12,825 nucleotides of DNA from Bacillota bacterium (GTDB taxonomy: Bacteria; Bacillota; Clostridia; Peptostreptococcales; Natronincolaceae): assembly GCA_023387935.1 (NCBI GenBank), contig JAEWHG010000215.1, positions 1 to 12,825 on the forward strand, given 5' to 3'. This document shows positions 6,162 through 12,418 of the stretch, in pieces; position 1 is the stretch's first letter, and each line of letters starts with the position of its first letter. Under the pieces are notes generated by a model. That model ran no database searches. It saw only the letters and a list, made by a program, of their open reading frames with translations, and was not told where the DNA came from. Both the position numbers and the translations under genes were made by a program.

Positions 6162-7199
6162 TTACACAGTTCTTTTGTATTTTCTAAGTAAGTAAATAAA
6201 AAAAGGTCCTCCTGCTAATGCTGTGATAATACCAACGGGAACTTCAGTAGGTGCAATAATGGTTCTTGATATGGCATCTGCAATAATTAAAAAAATCCCA
6301 CCGATTAGCCCACTGGCTGGGATAAGCGTACGATGATCAGGTCCTAAAACTAAACGCACAATATGGGGAACTATTAAACCTACAAAACCTATTATTCCAC
6401 TAACTGAAACTAAAAAGGCGGTTATTAAAACACTAGTAATCAAAACTATTTTCTTAACTTTTTCTGTTTCTACCCCCATATTTTGTGCACTATCTTCTCC
6501 TAATAACAAAATATTTAAATCCTTTGAGAAGGTATATATTATAATGCTACCCAATAAAACAGGTACTATAGCTATTTGTACATGGTTCCATCCTCTGCCA
6601 GAAAAACTACCCATGGTCCAGAAAACAATTGTATTTACATCCTTTGTAGATATTGTCATTATAAAGGACATTATAGCAGTAAAGAATTGTCCTGTAGCGA
6701 CTCCAGCCAATAGCAATGTATTTACTGGCACCTTACCTTTTATTCTAGCCATATTATATACAATTAATGTAGCCAATAATGCACCTATAAATGCAAAAAT
6801 AGACACTGCGCCCATACCAAAAACCGTTTTATTTAGCTTTAATAAAATTGCAATGGATGCACCTAAAGCTGCTCCAGAGGAAGTTCCTACAATAAATGGA
6901 TCTGCCATCGGGTTCTTTAACATACCTTGAAAAGCTACGCCTACAATTGATAAACCATATCCAACTAAAAAGGAAAGCAATACCCTTGGCAATCTAATAT
7001 TTTGAATTATAGCAATATGGGATTTTTGTATATTTGAAACATCTACATAATTTCCTACTACAGGGATTGAATTTAATATTATTTTTATGCTATCTATAAT
7101 TGTTATATTTGCCACACCAACAACCACAGATATAGCTATTACTATTAATGATGCTATTAGTAACGGCGGTAATATTTTTAAATTTTTATTTTTTTCCAT
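6162..7199 (-). CDS. btuC: Vitamin B12 ABC transporter, FecCD-family permease
   Basis: The 345-residue membrane protein has the FecCD/BtuC pattern: an N-terminal membrane segment (about 10-30), the family motif NIRLPRVLLSFLVGYGLSI (67-85), the segment GMLKNPMADPFIVGTSSGA, the coupling region LGEDSAQNMG and the C-terminal GFVGLIVPHIVR and RTIIAPTEVPVGIITALAGGP motifs. About ten transmembrane helices are expected for the family. The start at 7199 has GGAGGAA 8-9 nt upstream. It is separated from btuF by 107 nt that hold a strong hairpin, and from btuD by 12 nt. B12 specificity is inferred from the riboswitch upstream of the operon. Confidence 0.93.
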   Translation of the reverse strand: MEKNKNLKILPPLLIASLIVIAISVVVGVANITIIDSIKIILNSIPVVGNYVDVSNIQKSHIAIIQNIRLPRVLLSFLVGYGLSIVGVAFQGMLKNPMADPFIVGTSSGAALGASIAILLKLNKTVFGMGAVSIFAFIGALLATLIVYNMARIKGKVPVNTLLLAGVATGQFFTAIMSFIMTISTKDVNTIVFWTMGSFSGRGWNHVQIAIVPVLLGSIIIYTFSKDLNILLLGEDSAQNMGVETEKVKKIVLITSVLITAFLVSVSGIIGFVGLIVPHIVRLVLGPDHRTLIPASGLIGGIFLIIADAISRTIIAPTEVPVGIITALAGGPFFIYLLRKYKRTV

Positions 7200-7230
7200 C
7201 TGTATTATTCCTCCGTAAACCAGCTACCTT

Positions 7231-7279
7231 GATGCTTTGCCAAGGAAATTTACAGTTCCCTTGGCAATTTTTTTGCATC
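7231..7279 (-). other. Intercistronic hairpin between btuF and btuC
   Basis: In the btu transcript a 12-bp stem (TTGCCAAGGGAA with TTTCCTTGGCAA, one G-U pair, 7-nt loop; 7267-7237) is flanked by GATGC (7279-7275) and GCATC (7235-7231), which can close an outer 5-bp stem across an A7 bulge. On the minus strand no T-run follows, so it should not terminate btu transcription efficiently. Such hairpins often protect the 3' end of the upstream message after processing, which would favour excess binding protein; this role is inference. On the plus strand it is followed by T7, but no plus-strand gene precedes it. Confidence 0.7.
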
Positions 7280-7306
7280 ATGAGTATAACATTATTTCAT
7301 AAATAT

Positions 7307-8299
7307 TTAGAAAAGCTCTGGATGTATGGCCTTTGCAATTAGTTCTAAGGCTTCAATTGTTCTAACTCCTGGTCTAGATACTATATTAGGCTCAAGTAGC
7401 TCTATTCTATCATTCTTAACAGCACTTATTACATCGTATCCTGGTCTTGATTTTATAGTATTTTTTAGCGCATTCATTTCTTCAGTATCTAAAGTGAAGT
7501 CTTCAAGTGTATGAGCTGGCGCGATATAAACTTCAGGATCTTTTTCAATCATAGCCTCAACACTATATTGAGGATAAGCTCCATCACCATCTGCTGCAAC
7601 GTTCTCTCCACCTGCTAAAGTTATGAGCTCATGTATAAACGATCCTTCTCCAGCTGTCATTAATGGTTCATCCCAAACCTGGTAGAATACTCTCACTTTA
7701 TCTGCATCCTTAACCTTCTTAACAATACTTTCCTTTTTGTCCTTCATTTCTCCAACTATTTGTTCCGCTTTTTCTTCTACGTCCATTAGCTTGCCCACCT
7801 GCAATATATTGTTGAAAATTTCCTCAGTCGTTTCAGGTGAGTGCATCATTACTATTATTTCATTTGCTCTTAATTGCTCTATGGCTTCCGGAGAAACTTC
7901 ACTATATAAAAATAATATGTCTGGATCTAGCTCTAATACTTTTTCTATATTTATTGCAAGGGCACTTCCTACCTTTTCCTTCTCTAAAGCCGCTGCTGGA
8001 TAATCGCAATAATCTGATACGGCTACAACCTTATCTTCTAATCCTAAAGCAAATAAAACTTCTGTTTGACTAGGAGATATTGAAATTACCTTTTCTGGTT
8101 TTTCATTTATTGTTATAATGTTTCCAAATCCATCTTCAATCTCCATGGGATATTTAGAATTATCTATGTTATTTATATTCTCCACATTAGTCGTTCCGTC
8201 ACCCTGTACACCATTTTTTGAATCATTTGCACAACCAAACATAAAAACTGCAGCTAATAATATTACTACTAATAAAGCAGATAGCTTCGTTCTTTTCAT
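7307..8299 (-). CDS. btuF: Vitamin B12 ABC transporter, substrate-binding lipoprotein
   Basis: The 330-residue precursor starts MKRTK followed by a hydrophobic stretch and a lipobox ending at C23 (MFGC), so it is a lipoprotein anchored on the outer face of the membrane; a Ser/Asn-rich linker follows. From about residue 65 it has the TroA/BtuF-type fold of cluster III binding proteins (VISISPSQTEVLFALG, VVAVSDYCDYP, LELDPDILF, and AGGENVAADG in the second lobe). It captures a corrinoid and delivers it to the FecCD permease. ATG at 8299 has GGAGGAGG upstream. It is the first gene of the operon under the cobalamin riboswitch. Related proteins bind haem or siderophores, so ligand identity rests on the riboswitch. 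Confidence 0.92.
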   Translation of the reverse strand: MKRTKLSALLVVILLAAVFMFGCANDSKNGVQGDGTTNVENINNIDNSKYPMEIEDGFGNIITINEKPEKVISISPSQTEVLFALGLEDKVVAVSDYCDYPAAALEKEKVGSALAINIEKVLELDPDILFLYSEVSPEAIEQLRANEIIVMMHSPETTEEIFNNILQVGKLMDVEEKAEQIVGEMKDKKESIVKKVKDADKVRVFYQVWDEPLMTAGEGSFIHELITLAGGENVAADGDGAYPQYSVEAMIEKDPEVYIAPAHTLEDFTLDTEEMNALKNTIKSRPGYDVISAVKNDRIELLEPNIVSRPGVRTIEALELIAKAIHPELF

Positions 8300-8349
8300 T
8301 TAAGTTCTCCTCCTCCATACTTTGCTGTTCTTTTAAATAAACCCCCACT

Positions 8350-8372
8350 CATCAACCCATTAAAGATTGATG
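8350..8372 (-). other. Small hairpin between riboswitch terminator and btuF
   Basis: In the transcript CATCAATC pairs with GGTTGATG (one U-G pair) around a 7-nt loop. It lies about 50 nt upstream of the btuF start and downstream of the riboswitch terminator, so it is present only in read-through mRNA. It has no T-run. Function is unknown; it may protect the 5' end or simply be fortuitous. Confidence 0.4.
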
Positions 8373-8404
8373 CTGGATTTCGGGAACCTTGTTGTATTCG
8401 CAGT

Positions 8405-8436
8405 AAAAAATCCCTTATCAGAAAATAAGGGATTTT
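8405..8436 (-). terminator. Cobalamin-riboswitch terminator
   Basis: On the minus strand AAAATCCCTTAT pairs with ATAAGGGATTTT around a 6-nt loop, followed by a T-run. It lies downstream of the aptamer and upstream of btuF, so it is the expected expression platform: B12 binding favours termination of the operon transcript. Confidence 0.9.
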
Positions 8437-8461
8437 AAGCATACAAACAGTTCACCTATCC

Positions 8462-8637
8462 CTCCGAAGGTTTAATACGTTGAAATTTGGCAGGTCTCCT
8501 GACTTGTGAATCATTTTACTTCAGCACCTTCCCAGCCTAGACTAGTGGTATATTGCTGTTTCATCATCACTTACAGTAGCGGGGGCTGTAATGGATTTTC
8601 ACCATTTTCCCTTTTAAGCTCTATTGAGCGCCTTCCT
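8462..8637 (-). promoter_or_regulatory. Cobalamin (B12) riboswitch aptamer
   Basis: Read on the minus strand, the conserved blocks occur in the canonical order: GGTGAAAATCCA (8603-8592), ACAGCCCCCGCTACTGTAA (8589-8571), GGTGCTGAAGT (8528-8518) and the B12 box AGTCAGGAGACCTGCC (8504-8489). A C-rich 5' portion and a small CCTTCGGAGG hairpin (8472-8463) that could form the L5-L13 kissing loop complete the aptamer. It is followed by a terminator and the btuFCD genes. It represses B12 uptake when adenosylcobalamin or a related corrinoid is abundant. Confidence 0.96.
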
Positions 8638-8652
8638 ATTTAAATCTTTTTA

Positions 8653-8681
8653 ATCATATCAAAAAAATAGTGTATTTTCAA
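8653..8681 (-). promoter_or_regulatory. Promoter of the btuFCD operon
   Basis: TTGAAA (8681-8676), a 17-nt spacer and TATGAT (8658-8653) predict transcription from about 8646, directly at the 5' edge of the cobalamin riboswitch. The -35 begins 5 nt past the stop codon of the upstream hydrolase gene. A weak GTATT-GAA-AATAC hairpin with a T7 run, which may be that gene's terminator, overlaps the promoter. Confidence 0.75.
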
Positions 8682-8685
8682 TACT

Positions 8686-9987
8686 TCATACTTTAAAAGA
8701 AAACTGAATTGCTTTTGCTATTGCTTTCTCTACATGCGTTGGTTTTAATTCTTCCTCTATTAATGGACTTATTATGAAAATATTGCTATTTTCTTCTTGT
8801 GAAAACGCTTCTAGTCTATACTCACCTTTCGGTATGTTTTTAAACATAATCCAAATGTAGTCTTTCTTAAACTCCTGACAAATGCACTCATGTTCTGTAA
8901 TGAACTTTCCATTTTCTAGCTTTCCTACTATACCTCTTTGATTTTTTATTACTGCATTCACATTTTTATTTAAAATTATTCCTAATGGATATTCTGCAAA
9001 CTCTTCCTCCTTTCCATCAACTATTCTTCTATCTAAATTATAAATATTAGCAATATGTTTGATAGCCTTTACTAAAATTCCAGTATGACTTCCATCTATT
9101 ACGAATGTTTCGGCATTATCTATTTTTGCGCTGTTCATAGTTACAGTGCCATCTCCTGCTGTTGTTGTTAATGTTCCTGTAACAAATCCTTTTCTATATT
9201 TAAATAATAACTCTTTATCTAAGATTAAGGATTTGTCTGTTTCATTGTTGTTTCCAACAAAACAATATATATTTTCTATTCTACCATATAGTGAGTTACT
9301 GTTCTTATTTAACTCATTTAATAGTTGATTTTTATAAATATTATATTTGATCGGTATATATTTATACACTTCACCTTCTTTGTAGCATAGCATTTCTCCG
9401 TAATCATCCGATGGTATTAAATCTCCTAATCCTTTAAAATTACGTCGAAGCTCTTCAACTGTATCCGATCCTAGTGGTATTTCCAATAACTTTGTAAGTA
9501 ACCAGATATAACTTCTTCGTATAATATCAAATAAGTCTTTCTCTTTATTGCTTTGCTTCATTATATTTCCAGTACTCCATAAATAATACGCTTCAACGTT
9601 TCCTTTGTTCGGTGTGCCAAAACACATTATATTTCTAATATTATTTGAGTATTCTATACCTTGAATATAAGTACGACCTACAATTCCACCCATACTATGA
9701 CATAATAAATCAATTTTTTTATTTGCCCATTTTTTCTCTACCTGTAATAATAAAGGGATTAAAAATTCCTTTACTATTTCCCTACAGCTTTTTCTCCAAT
9801 CATAGTAGCAAACAAATAAGTTTTCATTTAATACATATCCGAATTGCTCTAACTCCTTTATAAAAGGTCTGTAAAACCAACTTGCTGCGCCGAAGCTCCA
9901 CTCAATCTCACAACCTAAAATTTCTCCTCCGATTGATCCCATTAAACCAGGAATAAAAATAATTGGATTTAATTCAGAAGTATCCAT
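8686..9987 (-). CDS. LCAT-like alpha/beta-hydrolase (putative lipase/acyltransferase)
   Basis: The 433-residue protein has an alpha/beta-hydrolase core of the lecithin:cholesterol acyltransferase type. It opens with the oxyanion-side motif FIPGLMGS (11-18), then DWRKS (63-67), the nucleophile elbow CHSMGG with S98, and FGTPNKG (123-129). D279 in AGDGTV and H301 in GSHTG complete a plausible Ser-Asp-His triad. Residues after about 315 form an extension I do not recognise. There is no signal peptide, so the enzyme should act in the cytoplasm. The substrate is unknown (phospholipid, acyl ester or polyester). The ribosome site AAGGTGG is only 3 nt from the ATG, which is close. The gene stands between two other units, and the btu promoter starts right at its stop codon, so it appears monocistronic. 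Confidence 0.82.
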   Translation of the reverse strand: MDTSELNPIIFIPGLMGSIGGEILGCEIEWSFGAASWFYRPFIKELEQFGYVLNENLFVCYYDWRKSCREIVKEFLIPLLLQVEKKWANKKIDLLCHSMGGIVGRTYIQGIEYSNNIRNIMCFGTPNKGNVEAYYLWSTGNIMKQSNKEKDLFDIIRRSYIWLLTKLLEIPLGSDTVEELRRNFKGLGDLIPSDDYGEMLCYKEGEVYKYIPIKYNIYKNQLLNELNKNSNSLYGRIENIYCFVGNNNETDKSLILDKELLFKYRKGFVTGTLTTTAGDGTVTMNSAKIDNAETFVIDGSHTGILVKAIKHIANIYNLDRRIVDGKEEEFAEYPLGIILNKNVNAVIKNQRGIVGKLENGKFITEHECICQEFKKDYIWIMFKNIPKGEYRLEAFSQEENSNIFIISPLIEEELKPTHVEKAIAKAIQFSFKV

Positions 9988-10050
9988 TTTCCACCTTCTT
10001 TCATTTTCTCAATTATATTTATCCTAAATTAAAGATTTATATGACTGTTT

Positions 10051-10126
10051 AAAATAAAATTTGTTCGTTTACACTCACAAACTTTATAACGCACTCAATT
10101 CTAAGCTTTGCTTAGAATTTCAAGTG
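10051..10126 (-). repeat. 76-bp dispersed repeat, copy 2 (inverted relative to copy 1)
   Basis: Its reverse complement matches 2498-2573 at 72 of 76 positions without gaps. The four differences are all in the right half; the hairpin half (10096-10118) is identical. On the minus strand it begins 15 nt beyond the stem of the DUF2225 terminator and ends 63 nt before the hydrolase start codon. It is bounded by perfect 11-bp direct repeats (TTAAAATAAAA on the plus strand) at 10049-10059 and 10128-10138, consistent with a target-site duplication in the T-run. No ORF is present. No transposase or relative was identified. Confidence 0.85.
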
Positions 10127-10134
10127 CTTAAAAT

Positions 10135-10165
10135 AAAAAAAGTGGTATATACAACCACTTTTTTT
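10135..10165. terminator. Intrinsic terminator after the DUF2225 gene
   Basis: A7-GTGGT (10135-10146) pairs with ACCAC-T7 (10154-10165) around a 7-nt loop. On the minus strand it lies 50 nt beyond the DUF2225 stop codon and carries a T-run that passes directly into the direct repeat flanking repeat copy 2. It is symmetrical enough to act in both directions. Confidence 0.85.
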
Positions 10166-10215
10166 GTTAATTATATAAATCATATGTAATTATTTGATAC
10201 AGTAACTCATTATTC

Positions 10216-10905
10216 TTAATTTGAGCCTTGTTTAGCCTGCTCATTTTCTTCTTTAGCTAGTCTCCATTGCTCTCTGGCCTTTATTTGAAGGTGTCTCTTA
10301 GTTTTAATATTTGGGTGATCTAGAGTTGTTGAATACCATTGAATCGCCTCTTTATAATTGCCAACTCTTCTATTTAGTTCACCATTTAAAAAAGCAAGGG
10401 ATACCTCGTCTAATCCGATTTCATCTATTCTCTCCGTTTGATATGAAGCCTCAAACAGATTTAAAGCGTGATTTAAAAATTCTTCTTCCTTAGGGCTATT
10501 TGCTTCTCTATACAACCATGCAAGCCTCAAGGTTATTACACCAATATATGCCTTAGGCCTATTTAATAATTGACCTACAAGTATGGCTAGCTTAAAGCTT
10601 TCCTCTGCTTCGTGAAAGGAACGAACTCCACCAAAGCTTCTTTCCTTCCATTTAGCTCTAACAGACTTACTCAACAATGCTTCTTGAGCCTTTGTTATAT
10701 TTTCAAATTCCTTTTCTGTAGAACTATATCCACATGTAGGACATACCCAAATATAATAATAGTTTGGATTTATATTTTTATAGACAACGTTAAAATCATC
10801 ATCTCTACTTTCTATTCTAAGTCCCCGTGTTCTTACTTTTTTTGTAATAAATCTATGCCTACATACTGGACACTTACAATCTTTGTCATAAAGTAATTCT
10901 TCCAT
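10216..10905 (-). CDS. DUF2225 family protein (zinc ribbon plus TPR-like helices)
   Basis: This 229-residue protein resembles the uncharacterised DUF2225 family of Firmicutes. The N-terminus carries two CxxC knuckles, C12-PV-C15 and C55-PT-C58 (WVCPTCGYSS), which should bind zinc. The rest (about 70-225) is helical and repeat-like, with TPR-style segments such as ALLVGQLLN-type helices and YKEAIQWYSTTLDHP. No signal peptide or membrane segment is seen. I chose the second ATG (10905) because GGGAGG lies 6 nt upstream of it, while the ATG at 10911 directly abuts the ribosome site. It has its own extended -10 promoter and terminator. Function is unknown; the architecture suggests a scaffold or adaptor. 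Confidence 0.85.
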   Translation of the reverse strand: MEELLYDKDCKCPVCRHRFITKKVRTRGLRIESRDDDFNVVYKNINPNYYYIWVCPTCGYSSTEKEFENITKAQEALLSKSVRAKWKERSFGGVRSFHEAEESFKLAILVGQLLNRPKAYIGVITLRLAWLYREANSPKEEEFLNHALNLFEASYQTERIDEIGLDEVSLAFLNGELNRRVGNYKEAIQWYSTTLDHPNIKTKRHLQIKAREQWRLAKEENEQAKQGSN

Positions 10906-10931
10906 GTTCATCCTCCCTTTAAGTTAAATCT

Positions 10932-10937
10932 ATTATA
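10932..10937 (-). promoter_or_regulatory. Extended -10 promoter of the DUF2225 gene
   Basis: On the minus strand TGGTATAAT contains an extended TGN before a perfect TATAAT (10937-10932), about 27 nt before the start codon. The corresponding -35 (TAGTTA) is poor, as is common with extended -10 promoters. The site sits in the 83-nt gap after the VanW gene, in which I see no convincing terminator. Confidence 0.5.
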
Positions 10938-10988
10938 CCAAATCTAATAGCTTTTAACTATGGGATATTTCGATTATAAAACAATTTG

Positions 10989-12347
10989 CTATTCTTTTGT
11001 CCCTTCTATAACAACACCATGCACAGGTGGATAAAAATCTTTCGTAATCAATTCACGATTTATTTCTTTTCCATCTTTTAGATAAATTTTATAAGTAGCT
11101 ACACGATAGCCTTTCTTAGCGCTTTTACTAACCTTACGTTCTCCTAAAGACAGATTAGAGTCCTTCTTAATTTCAGTTTTGGGCTCAACTACTTCAATAA
11201 TTTCAGATTTTAAATCTATGGATATATTGTCTGTTTTCTTACTATATAATTTTACAGAAACTTTATCTCCATCAATATAGCTTTCAATGTAAATAGGATC
11301 ATCCTTATTATTCTTAAATTTAAAATCTATATATCCGTAGGCAACGGTTGCATCATATCCCATAGGTACATATCCTACTGGCAGACCATGGTTTCTTCGT
11401 GAAGTGATCTCTGTATTGGAACGTAGAGCTGCCTGATATAGGGTAGTTGAGACCTGACAAATCCCGCCACCGATTCCTGGCACAAATTCACCATTTACGA
11501 TAACACTTGCCTCTTGGTAGCCTTCTTCAACACTTCTTGGCCCTGTGCTATCATTAAATGAAAATTCTTCTCCTGGCATCAATAAAGTATTGTTAATACT
11601 ATTCACTGCAAGCTTGATGTTCTCCACCCTGCCTTTTTGCTCAATATTAAAGTATGTGGTGAATTCTCCTATTATATCCTTAACTGTAGCTAAGGTTTCT
11701 TCCATGATTGGAGGGTTCGTATACTTAATTGGTATATTCATTGGATTATTATTGTTATTCTTTAAGGCAGTTATTATATTTTTCTTTAGAGCATTTTCAT
11801 CTACTTCTACGCCTAAAATTTCCTTAACAATTACAAAATCATCGTTTTTTCGTTGAATTTCAGCATTTACAGCTTCTTTATTAACTGCCTTTTTAATATC
11901 CACTATTATACTTTCAACTTTAAAAGGGTCATAATATGGTTCTAATGGAAGTATTTCAGGATTTTTTCTTAAGCTCATAATCTTTTTTATTCTATCGAAG
12001 TAATTGCCAGATCTACCTATGCCATAAGCCTTGTGAATGTGATCATCTAATACATAATATACTCCTAAATCCACATAGGATAGCTTCCAACTACGATCTT
12101 CGTAACCTATTTCAACACTAAAATTATCTAATTCATCTTCAAAAATTTCCTTTATTCTAAGCTTAGCATCTTCAGGTGTTAGTCCACCAATATGAACGCT
12201 TTCAATAAATATATTCGGATATATTATTGAATCATTAAAAAGCCAAGTATTTAAACCTACTAAAGCTAAAATTATACAGATAATAATTATACTAATTATC
12301 CATATATATTTTTTTCTAAGCCTATTAACTAAAAGTGAAGAGTTCAT
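10989..12347 (-). CDS. VanW/YoaR-like membrane-anchored cell-wall protein with G5-like domain
   Basis: The 452-residue protein has a short basic N-terminus and one membrane segment (about 14-36), so most of it should lie outside the cell. Residues about 45-220 look like the peptidoglycan-binding region that precedes VanW domains (IGGLTPEDAKLRI at 53-65). The VanW domain (about 228-370) contains FSFNDSTGPR, GIGGGICQVSTTLY (291-304) and RRNHG (317-321). A C-terminal G5-like domain (about 378-448) has the IIEVVEPKTEIKKD start and FYPPVHGVVIEGT end. VanW occurs in some vancomycin-resistance clusters, but chromosomal copies with G5 are common in clostridia and no van genes are nearby, so resistance should not be inferred. 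GAGGTGG precedes the ATG by 6-7 nt. Confidence 0.92.
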   Translation of the reverse strand: MNSSLLVNRLRKKYIWIISIIIICIILALVGLNTWLFNDSIIYPNIFIESVHIGGLTPEDAKLRIKEIFEDELDNFSVEIGYEDRSWKLSYVDLGVYYVLDDHIHKAYGIGRSGNYFDRIKKIMSLRKNPEILPLEPYYDPFKVESIIVDIKKAVNKEAVNAEIQRKNDDFVIVKEILGVEVDENALKKNIITALKNNNNNPMNIPIKYTNPPIMEETLATVKDIIGEFTTYFNIEQKGRVENIKLAVNSINNTLLMPGEEFSFNDSTGPRSVEEGYQEASVIVNGEFVPGIGGGICQVSTTLYQAALRSNTEITSRRNHGLPVGYVPMGYDATVAYGYIDFKFKNNKDDPIYIESYIDGDKVSVKLYSKKTDNISIDLKSEIIEVVEPKTEIKKDSNLSLGERKVSKSAKKGYRVATYKIYLKDGKEINRELITKDFYPPVHGVVIEGTKE

Positions 12348-12359
12348 AGATAACCACCT

Positions 12360-12377
12360 CTAATATAAATATATTAG
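12360..12377. repeat. 18-bp inverted repeat upstream of the VanW gene
   Basis: CTAATATA-AA-TATATTAG is a perfect 8-bp inverted repeat with a 2-bp centre, directly upstream of the VanW ribosome site. It could be an operator or a small hairpin covering the translation start region. In such AT-rich sequence it may also be chance. Confidence 0.35.
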
Positions 12378-12418
12378 TATATATTATTTTAGTTTATAAA
12401 AAATATACTGATTATCTA

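Noticed and set aside
7237..7274. Plus-strand terminator of a hidden gene between btuC and btuF
   Set aside because: No plus-strand coding sequence with a ribosome site lies upstream; the stem is better read as an intercistronic hairpin of the minus-strand operon.
11545..11856. Plus-strand hydrophobic reading frame inside the VanW gene
   Set aside because: It is antisense to a well-supported gene; its hydrophobicity follows from the opposite strand composition.
12149..12172. ATTCTAAGCTTAGCAT as a third copy of the repeat
   Set aside because: It matches only part of the hairpin core, lies in the VanW coding region and lacks the rest of the element; likely chance.
10989..12347. Vancomycin resistance determinant
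   Set aside because: A VanW domain alone does not confer resistance, and no vanH/A/X/Y/R/S genes are nearby; VanW-G5 proteins are common housekeeping genes in clostridia.
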